DNA of 64,000 nt from Planctobacterium marinum (GCF_036322805.1 NZ_AP027272.1:1240001-1304000), one strand, 5' to 3'. Shown: positions 9,173 through 18,859, counted from the first letter of the stretch. Translations and numbers: made by a program. Notes: a model not told the origin generated them from the sequence alone.

Positions 9173-10014
9173 AACGGATATTGAATGGCCGGGTGGTATT
9201 GATAGCCCTCTAATTCAAAATCATCCATGGTGACCCAGGTTTCGATATCCTGTAGTGTTTTAATGTCTGGATTGATCTTTAAGGTTGGCGAAGGGAAGGG
9301 TTCGCGTTGCAACTGTATATCTCGCATTGGTGCTAATTGGTCTTCGTAAATGTGGCAATTCACTAGTTTGTGATAAGCCTTACCCGATTTTAGTCCGGTA
9401 ATTTGTGCCATTAGTGCCAACAAGACATAGACTTGCACCATATTGAAGTTTAGCCCCAGCGGTACGTCGCAAGAGCGTTGTGTACTGTTGAGGTACAGAG
9501 TATCTCCTAATATTGAGAAGTGATGGCTGTACATGCAAGGTCTTAAACAGCCCAGATGAAATGCGCCCGGATGATAAAAGGTCAGGATTTCGCCGCGATT
9601 GTCCTTACCTTGGGAAAGATCATCGACAATCTGTTTTAACAAATCCACCGAGCCACCATCGGGTTTTGGAAAATTTCTGGCCACTTTACCGTAAATGAAA
9701 CCACAATCGTCTTCTCCCTTGCGATGAGGGTTATTGAGCCATGCCTCATTCTGATTGGCATTGGCATCCCAGGTTTTAGTGCCTATGGAGCGAAAGTCTG
9801 CGGCATTATCGTAACCGCGTAAGTATCCGATAATTTCGGCAATCGCCGCTTTCCAGAAACTTTTTCGCGTGGTAACTAGCGGAAACTCACCAGCCCCAAC
9901 GTCATAGCTGAGATCATGGTTGATCACGGTCAGGCATCGTTTACCGGTTCGTTCGTTGTTAACCCAAACACCTTCATCAACAATGCGCTGACATAATTTA
10001 AGATACTGATCCAT
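9163..10014 (-). CDS. thyA: Thymidylate synthase
   Basis: This 283-residue ThyA converts dUMP to dTMP with methylenetetrahydrofolate. The catalytic cysteine is C160 in LRPCMYSHH. Other conserved stretches are [12 protein letters not shown] (dUMP phosphate and ring contacts), [11 protein letters not shown] and the C-terminal AIQYPFSV. The length is slightly above E. coli ThyA (264). In E. coli thyA follows lgt and is co-transcribed; here it faces the lgt-GNAT operon convergently, with short tandem repeats at the junction. Its own promoter should lie in the region above 10014. The last codons overlap a 17-bp repeat, so the extreme C-terminus may be young sequence. Confidence 0.96.
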   Translation of the reverse strand: MDQYLKLCQRIVDEGVWVNNERTGKRCLTVINHDLSYDVGAGEFPLVTTRKSFWKAAIAEIIGYLRGYDNAADFRSIGTKTWDANANQNEAWLNNPHRKGEDDCGFIYGKVARNFPKPDGGSVDLLKQIVDDLSQGKDNRGEILTFYHPGAFHLGCLRPCMYSHHFSILGDTLYLNSTQRSCDVPLGLNFNMVQVYVLLALMAQITGLKSGKAYHKLVNCHIYEDQLAPMRDIQLQREPFPSPTLKINPDIKTLQDIETWVTMDDFELEGYQYHPAIQYPFSV

Positions 10015-10374
10015 AAGTTACTCTGCTGTGTGGTTTGTGCTATTTTAACAGTCCCGGTCAAAATCCCAATCCTGTAAACTGATAATTTTTTGAAGTTCAT
10101 CGAGATAATACCAAGTAATCACTCATTTAATGAACTAACTGGTTGAATAGTGTGCAAATATGTAAAGTTTATTGTGCTAGTTAGACTTAAGTTTATATTG
10201 AGATATTGCTCAGCCTTCACTATGCTGGGATATATTGCGTGCGCATTTCCTACACGAGTGTCAGTAACAGCAAATTGCGGCACAGGAAGAGCGAAAAATT
10301 TATAGAACAATCATTTTTGCATTAAAAATGTAATTTGCAGCACGAATTGAATATCAAGGTAATTTAATTAAACA
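10015..10374. other. Intergenic region between divergent thyA and the receiver-CheC gene
   Basis: These 360 bp hold the two divergent promoters, but no hexamer pair stands out. An AT-rich inverted repeat CATTTTT-GCATT-AAAAATG lies at 10312-10330, about 45 bp before the downstream start. A 63-codon frame on the minus strand has no ribosome-binding site or recognisable product and was not called. Confidence 0.5.
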
Positions 10375-11385
10375 ATGACGACACCCATTTTAATTTGTGA
10401 CGACTCAGGTTTTGCCAGAAAACAAATGGCACGCTCCATTCCGGAGCAATGGGATGTCAGTATCAGTTATGCCAGTAACGGTCAGGAAGCGCTCGATGCG
10501 ATTCAGGCTGGCCATGTGGAGCTGATGTTTTTAGATCTCAACATGCCGGTGCTTGATGGTTATCAAACCATGCTGCGCATTCAACAGCAGCAGCTATCGG
10601 TGAAGGTCATTGTGGTTTCCGGAGACGTGCAACCTGAAGCACGCAAAAGAATGATGGCGATGGGGGCGTTAGAGTTCATTCGCAAGCCCATTGATAACGT
10701 CAAGTTGTATGAAATTTTATCCGGTTGTGGGATTTATTCCGGCAATGCTTCACCCTCCAAGCCAGAAACAATCACTACTCCGGAAAATGCCATTGATAAG
10801 CTGGATGCCTATCGAGAAATGGCTAATGTGGCAATGGGGCAGGCAGGCGAAAAGCTGGCGCAACTATTGGATGTGTTTATTGAATTACCCATTCCCAATG
10901 TCAATATCATTGAATCAACCGAATTACATATGGCCATCGCGGAAATTCAACAAAGTGATTCAATCTCTGCCATTTCACAAGGTTTTATTTCGGCAGGGAT
11001 AAATGGTGAGGCGTTACTTTTATTCAATGATTCCAATTTTGCCAACATGGTGCGTCTGCTGAAATATGACCAAGCGAAAATCACTGAGCAAATAGAGCTG
11101 GAAGCTCTGATGGATATTTCAAATATTCTCATCGGGGCTTGCTTACATGCCTTATCAGAACAGCTACACGTAAAGTTTGGTCAGAATCATCCCATGATAT
11201 TGGGACGGCATTGTGATCTGGAAGGTTTGTTGCACGATAGCGTCAGCCGCTGGAACAAGGTGGTGGCCATTGAGATCGCTTATTCGATTGAAAATCAGGA
11301 TATTCATTTTGATTTGATGTTGCTATTTCCAGACAAAGCGATGGAAATTATTTTTAAGAAACTGGTTAATTTGGTGGAGTTATAA
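10375..11385 (+). CDS. Response regulator with receiver and CheC/CheX-like phosphatase domains
   Basis: Residues 1-120 form a CheY-like receiver with acidic pocket D9-D10, phosphoacceptor D54 in FLDLNMPVLDG and conserved K104 in RKPID. Residues about 140-330 resemble CheC/CheX phosphatases: the first ExxN active motif is present (E148-M-A-N151), and the second appears as D247-I-S-N250, with Asp for Glu. Such proteins can both receive a phosphoryl group and dephosphorylate CheY-like partners. The next gene, a PAS-GGDEF cyclase, starts 3 bp after the stop, so the pair almost certainly forms one operon and one signalling unit. No histidine kinase is nearby, so the phosphodonor must be encoded elsewhere. 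Confidence 0.85.
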   Translation: MTTPILICDDSGFARKQMARSIPEQWDVSISYASNGQEALDAIQAGHVELMFLDLNMPVLDGYQTMLRIQQQQLSVKVIVVSGDVQPEARKRMMAMGALEFIRKPIDNVKLYEILSGCGIYSGNASPSKPETITTPENAIDKLDAYREMANVAMGQAGEKLAQLLDVFIELPIPNVNIIESTELHMAIAEIQQSDSISAISQGFISAGINGEALLLFNDSNFANMVRLLKYDQAKITEQIELEALMDISNILIGACLHALSEQLHVKFGQNHPMILGRHCDLEGLLHDSVSRWNKVVAIEIAYSIENQDIHFDLMLLFPDKAMEIIFKKLVNLVEL

Positions 11386-11388
11386 GTC

Positions 11389-12345
11389 ATGTCTAACGTA
11401 ATGGCAGAATTAGAAGATCTGCATTTGAAGCACGACTTATTGGGTTCCATTGAAGTGGGTATCGCTGTTGTGGATAGAGATTTCAATATTGAGATTTGGA
11501 ATCAATTTATGGAAAGCCACAGCGGTATGTCTCCGGCGCGAGTTCGCGGTAAGCCCTTATTCGAAATGTTCCCCGAGATTGATGCTGAATGGTTCCGGCG
11601 CAAAACCGATCCGGTATTTAAGCTTAAAAGTCCTGCATTCATTATTTGGGAGCAGCGCCCTCATCTGTTTAAATTTGAAGCATACCGTCCCATTACTTCA
11701 GCTACCGAGTTGATGTATCAAAACATCACCATTTTTCCGTTGACCTCTCTCAATGGCGAAGTGAATCAAATTTGTATTGTGGTGTACGACGTTACGGATG
11801 AAGCAATCAGTAAGCAGCGTTTTGAAGCCGCCAATAAACAACTGGAAAAGATAAGCCGTATTGATGGCTTAACCGGGCTTTTCAATCGACGCTATTGGGA
11901 AGAGATGTGCGACGCGGAGTTTAAACGCGCAATGCGCACCGGACGCCTGGCTACCATGATGATTCTGGATATCGACCACTTTAAAAAGGTTAATGATACT
12001 TATGGTCACCCGGCTGGTGATAAAACCATTAAGATGCTGGCTAAAATCATTGCTAAAGCCATTCGCGAAACCGATATTGCCGGGCGTTACGGTGGTGAGG
12101 AATTTACTATCATCTTGCCTGATACTGAGGTCGCCAGCGCAAAAATTGTCGCAGAGCGTATCCGTAAACTAGCCGAGCACCTGCCGGTGGATTATGAAGG
12201 TCAAACTATCGAATTTACCGTGAGTATTGGCTTGGCTGAATTTCACAGTTCATTTGGTGAATACATGGCGTGGATTGAAAAAGCCGACCAGGGGTTATAC
12301 GAAGCCAAAGAGTCTGGGCGAAACCGGGTTATAATTAGTCAATAA
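11389..12345 (+). CDS. Diguanylate cyclase with PAS sensor domain
   Basis: The 318-residue protein has an N-terminal PAS domain (about 15-140, IAVVDRDFNIEIWN...) and a C-terminal GGDEF domain (about 155-318). The active-site loop is GGEEF at 235-239, a functional variant. The product-inhibition site RxxD (R226-E-T-D229) sits exactly five residues before it, so feedback inhibition by cyclic di-GMP is expected. There is no membrane segment, so it acts in the cytosol. It makes c-di-GMP from two GTP and is co-transcribed with the receiver-CheC gene 3 bp upstream. The natural inference is that the phosphorylation state of the partner tunes cyclase activity. Confidence 0.92.
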   Translation: MSNVMAELEDLHLKHDLLGSIEVGIAVVDRDFNIEIWNQFMESHSGMSPARVRGKPLFEMFPEIDAEWFRRKTDPVFKLKSPAFIIWEQRPHLFKFEAYRPITSATELMYQNITIFPLTSLNGEVNQICIVVYDVTDEAISKQRFEAANKQLEKISRIDGLTGLFNRRYWEEMCDAEFKRAMRTGRLATMMILDIDHFKKVNDTYGHPAGDKTIKMLAKIIAKAIRETDIAGRYGGEEFTIILPDTEVASAKIVAERIRKLAEHLPVDYEGQTIEFTVSIGLAEFHSSFGEYMAWIEKADQGLYEAKESGRNRVIISQ

Positions 12346-12400
12346 GGCACTCTGGGTAGCCCTTGGCATAGTCCCATTGATGCTTGCTTAAAAGTTACCA

Positions 12401-13756
12401 TCAGGCAGAACTTGTCTGCCTGCCTTCCAATTGGTGGATCTTATCTCGAATACTCCATAAAAACAGTAAACTGGGTAGTACCATTACTGCGGTGAGGATA
12501 AAGAATAGCGCCCAGTTGCCATCCATAGTGTCCACAATAAAACCACTTGATGAGGCCAGGAATGTCCTGCCAAGCACGCCCAGTGAGGCCATAAGCGCAT
12601 ATTGCGTTGCGGAAAAGGTTTGATTACACATAAGCGAAATAAAGGCCACCATGGCGACAGAGGACCAGGCTGAGGTAAACCCATCCACGAATATTGCCGC
12701 CACAAACAGGGTTTTATCGGGCCCTACGACGGCAATCAGAGAGAACATTAAGTTACTGGCTGCCATAGTAATTCCGCTGATCATAAGTCCCCGGTAGATG
12801 CCGTAGCGAATATTCACTAAACCACCCAATACGGCAAAAAATATTGTCACCCACCAATTGAGTAGTTTGGAGTAAGTACCAATATCGGTATTGCTGAAGC
12901 CAATCTCTTTATAAAATACCACCGACATTCTACCCAAGAAGGCTTCGCCCATTTTGAATAGAAAAATAAATGCCAGGATGGAAAGGGCAAAGCGAAAGCC
13001 ATTGCGAGCAAAAAATTCACGGAAGGGTTCCACAATGGTGACTAAAATCCAGACACCGAGTTTTTGCAGGCTTTGTAGTTGTTTGCCTTGTAGTTGCTTT
13101 TCGTAAAAGGCAACGGCTTGTTGCTGTGCCACACTGCGATTGATTTGCGGCTCTTTAGCCCATAATACAGCCAAAGAGAGTAACGCCATAATTGCCGCCA
13201 AGACGAAATAAATCTCCGACCAACTCCATCCCGGCCAATCAGAGATGAAAAATGGAATAGCGCCGAGACCGCCATAGCCGGTCCACCAACCAGCAGTGGC
13301 CATAGCGGAAGCTGCAGACAGTTTGTCTTTTTCACTTTGGCCGATAATATCGATGCGATAGGCATCAATGGCGATGTCTTGAGTGGCAGAACAAATGGCA
13401 ATGATAAGACCTGCCAGGGCCATAAAATACAATTGGGTATTGGCGTCCAGCTGCCCCATAAAGCAACACGCGATGGCAATCAGGGCTTGCATACTTATAA
13501 TCCAGCCGCGCCGCAGTCCCAAAAAAGGCAGTCGTATTCTGTCCATCAGAGGGGACCACAAAAAATTGATGGAATAGGCAACAAAAATAACACTGAATAA
13601 ACCAATTGAGGTGCGGGAAAGGCCTTCTTCTTTTAACCAAGCTGTCATTGCTGAGCTGATCATGACCCAGGGATAACCACTGGCGATACCAAACAGAAAA
13701 ACCGTTAGAATACGTCTGTCGTAATAGGCTTTGAATTGTTCTGCGAACTTGGGCAA
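12401..13756 (-). CDS. ampG: AmpG-type muropeptide permease (MFS transporter)
   Basis: The 451-residue protein has about twelve hydrophobic segments and the AmpG signature near the N-terminus: GIASGYPWVMISSAMTAWLK, then NFLWSPLMDR, and SATQDIAIDAYRID in the first half. AmpG imports anhydromuropeptides (GlcNAc-anhydroMurNAc peptides) released during wall turnover into the cytoplasm, where AmpD, encoded at 58.6 kb in this window, removes the peptide. The gene is convergent with the cyclase at 12345. An 8-bp inverted repeat (12402-12422) overlaps its last codons but lacks a clear T-run. No ampR/ampC pair is nearby. Confidence 0.9.
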   Translation of the reverse strand: MPKFAEQFKAYYDRRILTVFLFGIASGYPWVMISSAMTAWLKEEGLSRTSIGLFSVIFVAYSINFLWSPLMDRIRLPFLGLRRGWIISMQALIAIACCFMGQLDANTQLYFMALAGLIIAICSATQDIAIDAYRIDIIGQSEKDKLSAASAMATAGWWTGYGGLGAIPFFISDWPGWSWSEIYFVLAAIMALLSLAVLWAKEPQINRSVAQQQAVAFYEKQLQGKQLQSLQKLGVWILVTIVEPFREFFARNGFRFALSILAFIFLFKMGEAFLGRMSVVFYKEIGFSNTDIGTYSKLLNWWVTIFFAVLGGLVNIRYGIYRGLMISGITMAASNLMFSLIAVVGPDKTLFVAAIFVDGFTSAWSSVAMVAFISLMCNQTFSATQYALMASLGVLGRTFLASSSGFIVDTMDGNWALFFILTAVMVLPSLLFLWSIRDKIHQLEGRQTSSA

Positions 13757-13876
13757 GGTGCTATTTCTTATTGTTGTTTTTGGCTATTGGATCACGCATT
13801 GCCGATTGAATCAATGGCAGATGAATAAAAAGGTGTTAACAGTGGTTAATCAAGGCCTTTAAGTGGACGTCCTTTA

Positions 13877-14206
13877 TTAAGGTCTGACACCGACGCAATC
13901 AAGCGGAAAGTGTCCGGCTCCTTCCAGATAATCAACACAGACTTTTAATTCGGAGTGAAGGTAAGGATCATCAAGTAATTTATCTTCCGCCCAAAAATGT
14001 AATTGATGCAGAAGGTGCCAGAATACCCGCTCTCTTTGACTACTCGGCTCATGACTGGCAGCTTCGATTTGGGTCCATTCTTCCATGGTATCCCAAAAGT
14101 AAAGATCAACTTCAGAGTAAGGAATGCGACGCTCCCAAAATGCCCTCACGTAATACGCCAGTTGTGGGGCTTTGGCATTGATGAAGTTGTCTACACTGGT
14201 GGTCAC
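13877..14206 (-). CDS. Conserved hypothetical protein, 109 residues
   Basis: This is a small soluble protein rich in Trp, Tyr and His (FWERRIPYSEVDLYFWDTMEEW, then VFWHLLHQLHFWAEDKLL). It has no signal peptide, membrane helix or metal motif I can identify. Codon use and composition look like its neighbours, and the frame is not a shadow of another gene. Proteins like this are seen as uncharacterised orthologues in Alteromonadales; no function can be assigned. It lies 120 bp below ampG in the same direction and could share a transcript with it. The ATG at 14206 is the only good start. Confidence 0.65.
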   Translation of the reverse strand: MTTSVDNFINAKAPQLAYYVRAFWERRIPYSEVDLYFWDTMEEWTQIEAASHEPSSQRERVFWHLLHQLHFWAEDKLLDDPYLHSELKVCVDYLEGAGHFPLDCVGVRP

Positions 14207-14360
14207 TGCTTAAGTACATCTCTTTTAAATTCCACCTGAGTATAGCTGAACTTAAAAATTTTGCCTGAACGGTGCCTGACCACCAGGTTATGTTCTTGAA
14301 AAAACGTTTTATTTATTTTTATGAGGGCTGGTTTCCACATTAATAAAGTGGCGCTTTCGC

Positions 14361-15284
14361 TTACCAACCCATATAGGTTAACCAGCCATGGATCTCTCGA
14401 GCTAACAGAGGGTATTGTTGCCGATCTACTCGTGGACCTATTAACTCTCGCTGACGATAGTGTAGCTTCAATGACTTTATGGCTTCTACTTTTCTGTCCT
14501 TGGCCGTGGACAGTGTCCACTCGCTGTCAAACTGGTTGTAAATATCCAGCACCGGGACAGGGGTACGTGCCAATAACTCCGGAACTAAAATATTGAGATC
14601 GTGCTGTGGCCAGTTGATGCCCATGGTAACAATCGCGTCGGGTTCGTACAGTTCACCATCGCCATACAATTTCGCCAGCCAGGCAGCCGAGGTGCCTTGA
14701 GCGATAATCAATGCGAAACCCGGATAATTCATGCGTTCTTGCTCTACCGCGTTCATTAATAACAAGAAATCCTGCTCTTGCTGTTTAAAGCTCGCTTCAC
14801 TGATTATCTGTGTCGTTGAATAAGAGGGGATCATTTGATTCGGTGGTGGCAAATCATTGGGATCGCTGCTTGGGTCTGCTGCCGTTGTATCGGTAGGCTC
14901 ATCAGGAGATTGAGAGGTGCTGTTCTCAGACTCGGTTTCTTCCGGAACCTCAAAATCCAGCGTGGGGGCCGTAACCAGAATGGTGGTCCAACCAAAATCA
15001 TTTAGATAGGGGGCAAGAGCTGCCAGACCCAAGTGGCTCGCCCCGTTTTTACCGGTTTCACCCACTAAAATGGCGGCGCCTTTAGATATTGCCTGATTAG
15101 ACTCTCTGATAACGACGACCGTCTCTTGTTCACCCATCATCAAGGTGCGGTATTGCTCAGGGCGCAGGCTTCTTTGCATATCATGCTTCAAGGCATCCAG
15201 ATCATCGATACGATGCTGGGCTGTAGCCGGTATGGCAAGGCTCATGAAACAGATCCAGGTTGTCAGGACGGTAATAAGGCGCAC
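14361..15284 (-). CDS. DUF3530 family secreted protein, alpha/beta-hydrolase-like
   Basis: The 307-residue protein begins with a Sec signal peptide (hydrophobic 5-20, AxA-type site near ATA-Q). The body resembles DUF3530 proteins: AAILVGETGKNGASHLGLAALAPYLNDFGWTTILV, FALIIAQGTSAAWLAKLYGDG, and an alpha/beta-hydrolase-like core without an obvious G-x-S-x-G nucleophile elbow (the site reads GTSAA). Residues about 113-147 are an acidic, Ser/Thr/Pro-rich linker that looks disordered. The role is unknown, and periplasmic location is inferred from the signal peptide. rluA lies 59 bp upstream in the same direction, so rapA-rluA-DUF3530 may form one transcript. Confidence 0.75.
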   Translation of the reverse strand: MRLITVLTTWICFMSLAIPATAQHRIDDLDALKHDMQRSLRPEQYRTLMMGEQETVVVIRESNQAISKGAAILVGETGKNGASHLGLAALAPYLNDFGWTTILVTAPTLDFEVPEETESENSTSQSPDEPTDTTAADPSSDPNDLPPPNQMIPSYSTTQIISEASFKQQEQDFLLLMNAVEQERMNYPGFALIIAQGTSAAWLAKLYGDGELYEPDAIVTMGINWPQHDLNILVPELLARTPVPVLDIYNQFDSEWTLSTAKDRKVEAIKSLKLHYRQRELIGPRVDRQQYPLLAREIHGWLTYMGW

Positions 15285-15343
15285 GTAATTTTGGTTAGTT
15301 TGTGTATTGCTTTGATAAGGTTATCCGCAAAATACTCAAAGAC

Positions 15344-16018
15344 TTAACTTTTTATGTCGTCGGCAAACGGATGCGGCGAGTTAAATTGTAACATTTCACC
15401 ATTCACCGGATGCTCAATACCTAATTCAGCTGCATGTAACTGCAGGCGAGGTGCCATGCTTAAGGCTTCCTGATGAGCATACAGTCTATCTCCCAAGATT
15501 GGATGGCCCAGACTCAACATGTGTACGCGTAATTGATGAGAGCGTCCTGTGACGGGAGTTAATTCTACCAGGCTCCAGTTTTCGGCAGTGTGCACAACCT
15601 GATAGTGAGTCAGCGCTTTTTTACCATTTTCGGCATCCACTTTTTGTTTCGGTCGATTGGGCCAGTCACAAATAAGTGGCAGGTCAACACTACCTTGTTC
15701 CTGCTCAGGGTTGCCGTACACGCGAGCGAAGTAGCGTTTCTTTGTCAGCCTTTTTTCAAACTGTAAACCAATGTGTTTGTGGGCGGCTTTGTTTAGCGCA
15801 AACAACATGATACCTGAGGTGGCCATATCCAACCGGTGCACTACAGTCGCGCTGGGAAATACTCGTTGCACCCGCAATTGCAGGCTATCTTTGTGCTCAG
15901 CTTGTTTGCCTGGCACCGAAAGTAGTCCGCTGGGCTTTTCCAATACCAGGATATCTTCATCCCGGTAGAGAAATTTAAGCCATGGACTGATGGGAGGATT
16001 GTAGTTAATTATCGCCAA
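15344..16018 (-). CDS. rluA: RluA-family pseudouridine synthase
   Basis: This 224-residue enzyme has the RluA catalytic motif HRLDMATSG (D64 the nucleophile) and the downstream LxPxTGRxHQLRVH motif. There is no S4 domain, and the short length matches RluA, which converts U746 of 23S rRNA and U32 of several tRNAs to pseudouridine. The first residues (MAIINYNPPISPWLKFLYRDEDILVLEKPSG in outline) fit that subfamily. It starts 12 bp after rapA ends, the same rapA-rluA pairing as in E. coli, so the two are co-transcribed. The specificity is inferred from length and context. Confidence 0.9.
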   Translation of the reverse strand: MAIINYNPPISPWLKFLYRDEDILVLEKPSGLLSVPGKQAEHKDSLQLRVQRVFPSATVVHRLDMATSGIMLFALNKAAHKHIGLQFEKRLTKKRYFARVYGNPEQEQGSVDLPLICDWPNRPKQKVDAENGKKALTHYQVVHTAENWSLVELTPVTGRSHQLRVHMLSLGHPILGDRLYAHQEALSMAPRLQLHAAELGIEHPVNGEMLQFNSPHPFADDIKS

Positions 16019-16030
16019 AGTCGTTTCTTT

Positions 16031-18859
16031 TTAGGGATTGTTAACCACAACGCGAACTGCTTCCAAGCGCAACTGGGCATTGTTTGCAGCCTTTAGCAAT
16101 CCTTCTAGCTGTTGCGTCAGTATCTGAATTTCTTCCTCTCGCACCGAGGGATTAACCGCTTGTAAGGCTTTCAGACGAGCAATGTCTGCGCTGAGCTTTC
16201 GCTCAATCTGACTGACTTTGTCTTGTTTAACTGCTTTTGCTTTTTCGCTACCAATTTTTTCCGCCATTGCCAGGGTTTTCTGGAACTGGGCTGTTAGAGC
16301 ATTGATCAGCTGGCTTCCAATCTTACGTGGCACTTTATCCAGTAGCGGGAAGAAGGTGTCTTCTTCCTGGGCTTTAGCGCTCACGGAAAAACTGATGGGG
16401 GTGTCAGGGAAGTACTGATTCAACTGCAGACGTTTATCACCTTTTGCCGATAAAACATAAAGGCATTCCAGCCAATAATATCCGGCTGGTAAGGCTTTAT
16501 TGGCGGTAAACGCCATAGAAGACTTGCCGTGTACATCTGCCAATAACATGTCAATTGCGTTGTGCACTAATGGGTGATCCCAACTGATAAAGTGCACGTG
16601 TTCCAGATGTGTTGCGGTGTCGCGCTCATAGGTAATGGTCATGCCTTCATCCTGCAAACCCGGCAAGTGGCTCACCATAGACTCCGTCGGTGTCAACAGG
16701 TAACAATGATCGTCTTTTTCTTCCTGTAAAATACCCAAGGTATCAAACAGCTGAGTCATGAAGCGTTCAAGGGTAGGGGATTGATCCGAGTCTTCTAACT
16801 GCTCTACAAAAGCTTCAATTTTGCCAATACCCGAGGAGTTGAGCTCCAACAGTTTGTCACGCCCTTGTTCCAACTTTGCCAACAACTCTTGGCGAATTTG
16901 TTTAGTTTGGCCTAACAGCTGCTCCAATTGCTCACTTTGCTCAGGTTCAAACAAGCAGCTTTCTAATTGCTCACTTTGCTCATCGTAAACGGTAGCGCCG
17001 ATTGGACAAGTGTGGCTGAAGGCATCAAGCCCCTCATCAAACCAGCGCAGCAACACATCCTGTCCGGAACTGCTAAATACCGGCACATGGATCTGAATAT
17101 CGTGTTTTTGACCGATACGGTCGAGGCGACCGATACGCTGTTCCAGCAAGTCCGGGTTGAGGGGTAAGTCAAACAATACCAGGTGATGAGCGAACTGGAA
17201 GTTACGTCCTTCACTGCCTATTTCACTGGTGATCAACACCTGCGCGCCGTCTTCACTTTGGGCAAAGTAATTGGCGGCTTTATCACGCTCTACTATGCTC
17301 ATGCCTTCGTGAAATACGGTGGCGCGCATGCCAGTTTTAACCCGCAGGGTTTCAGCTAGATCCAATGCCGTGATGGCGTTGGCACATATGGTCAGTACTT
17401 TTTCACCCTTCAAGCTTTGCAGAGTATCGAGGAACCAATTTACTCTGGTGTCGATATCTGTCCAGAGGTCAGTTCCGGCGTAATAAATCTCCGGCGTCAG
17501 GTGAGCATTAATTTTGGGGATATCACTGTTCTCAGCATATTCAACTGGCTCATCCAAACGCGCTGCGTTGAGATAACGTCCGGGGAAACCACTGATAGTT
17601 TTTCGGGAGTTTCTGAAAAGTACTCGGCCAGTGCCATGGCGATCTAATAAATCGGTAACCAACTGCTCACGCAAACTGTGATTGCTGTTGAGTTCGGCAA
17701 GGTCATGATTCAGGTCAGACAATTTCTCTTTTAACTGACTGTAGTGTGTTTCAGTTAGCATGGCCGAACCCAGCAATGCACTTACTGTCTCTGCCAATTG
17801 CGCGTATTCTTGCTCTTCTTTTAAGAAGGCGCTGTAATCGTGAAAGCGATTGGCATCCAACAATCTCAAACGCGCAAAATGACTTTCGTGGCCTAACTGA
17901 TCTGGTGTGGCGGTAAGTAATAATACTCCCTTGGTTTTGCTGGCCAACTCATCAATAACTTGGTATTCCTGCGAAGGATTTCCGGGGGACCATTTCAGGT
18001 GGTGAGCCTCATCCACGATTAACAGGTCCCACTGAGATTCTGATGCTTGCTGAAAGTAACGGGTATTGTGGGTCAGGAAATTTAAGCTGCATAAAACAAG
18101 CTGTTCACTGTCGAAGGGATTTCCCTCCTCCTCAGCGAGAGACTCACAGCGCTCCTCGTCGAAAATGGCAAAACTCAAATTGAACTTGCGCAGCATTTCT
18201 ACAAGCCATTGATTCACCAGTGAATCTGGTACCACAATCAACACTCTGTGGGCTCGTTCAGTGAGCAATTGCTGATGAATTATCATGGCGGCTTCGATGG
18301 TTTTACCTAAGCCTACTTCATCGGCCAACAATACGCGAGGGGCCATGCGTTGCCCCACCTCTTTGGCAATGTGTAACTGATGAGGGATCAAAGATACGCG
18401 TGCACCGAGGAAGCCCAAAAGCGGAGAGGTTAAATGGTTGTGGCGATGCACAATGGATTGCTTGCGCATATCAAACCATCTGGGGCCGTCATAGTGACCA
18501 TTAAACAAACGATCTTGTGGTTCGGTTAAAACATAATCATGGGATAAAAAGGTTTCTTTTACCTTCACAGCTTCGCCGGTGTCCTGACGGGTGGCAACGT
18601 ATTCAAGTGTCTCATTAGCTTCAATAACTTGATTGATTTTAAACTGCCAACCCTCATGATGAGTGGCGGTATCACCTTCGGCAAATCTGACTCGAGTTAT
18701 CGGGGCATTCTTGCGCGCGTAATTGCGACTTTCACCAGATGCCGGAAAGAGTAATGAGATAGTTCTCTCGTCCATTGCCACTACGGTGCCCAGACCCAGT
18801 TCTACTTCTGCGTTGCTTAACCAACGTTGACCTAATGCGGGAAGATCTTGAATTGCCAT
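16031..18859 (-). CDS. rapA: RNA polymerase-associated protein RapA (SWI2/SNF2 ATPase)
   Basis: The 942-residue product is close to E. coli RapA (968). Domains in order are N-terminal Tudor-like modules (about 1-110), the SNF2 ATPase with Walker A GLGKT at 183-187 and DEAH at 283-286, the helicase C-lobe (about 480-640, with SEIGSEGRNFQFAHHLVLFDLP and EQRIGRLDRIGQ), and the RapA-specific C-terminal region. RapA binds RNA polymerase and promotes its recycling after transcription, especially under salt stress. rluA follows 12 bp downstream. The ATG at 18859 lies in a divergent region shared with the PhoH-like gene. Confidence 0.95.
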   Translation of the reverse strand: MAIQDLPALGQRWLSNAEVELGLGTVVAMDERTISLLFPASGESRNYARKNAPITRVRFAEGDTATHHEGWQFKINQVIEANETLEYVATRQDTGEAVKVKETFLSHDYVLTEPQDRLFNGHYDGPRWFDMRKQSIVHRHNHLTSPLLGFLGARVSLIPHQLHIAKEVGQRMAPRVLLADEVGLGKTIEAAMIIHQQLLTERAHRVLIVVPDSLVNQWLVEMLRKFNLSFAIFDEERCESLAEEEGNPFDSEQLVLCSLNFLTHNTRYFQQASESQWDLLIVDEAHHLKWSPGNPSQEYQVIDELASKTKGVLLLTATPDQLGHESHFARLRLLDANRFHDYSAFLKEEQEYAQLAETVSALLGSAMLTETHYSQLKEKLSDLNHDLAELNSNHSLREQLVTDLLDRHGTGRVLFRNSRKTISGFPGRYLNAARLDEPVEYAENSDIPKINAHLTPEIYYAGTDLWTDIDTRVNWFLDTLQSLKGEKVLTICANAITALDLAETLRVKTGMRATVFHEGMSIVERDKAANYFAQSEDGAQVLITSEIGSEGRNFQFAHHLVLFDLPLNPDLLEQRIGRLDRIGQKHDIQIHVPVFSSSGQDVLLRWFDEGLDAFSHTCPIGATVYDEQSEQLESCLFEPEQSEQLEQLLGQTKQIRQELLAKLEQGRDKLLELNSSGIGKIEAFVEQLEDSDQSPTLERFMTQLFDTLGILQEEKDDHCYLLTPTESMVSHLPGLQDEGMTITYERDTATHLEHVHFISWDHPLVHNAIDMLLADVHGKSSMAFTANKALPAGYYWLECLYVLSAKGDKRLQLNQYFPDTPISFSVSAKAQEEDTFFPLLDKVPRKIGSQLINALTAQFQKTLAMAEKIGSEKAKAVKQDKVSQIERKLSADIARLKALQAVNPSVREEEIQILTQQLEGLLKAANNAQLRLEAVRVVVNNP

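Noticed and set aside
10119-10310. 63-codon minus-strand frame upstream of the receiver-CheC gene
   Set aside because: No ribosome-binding site or recognisable domain, and it lies in an AT-rich region expected to hold promoters.
12402-12422. CAGGCAGA / TCTGCCTG inverted repeat as an ampG terminator
   Set aside because: It lies within the last codons of ampG and no T-run follows directly on either strand.
14203-14520. 105-codon minus-strand frame between the 109-residue protein and the DUF3530 gene
   Set aside because: It overlaps the 3' end of the DUF3530 gene in another frame, and the product has no familiar features; treated as a shadow.
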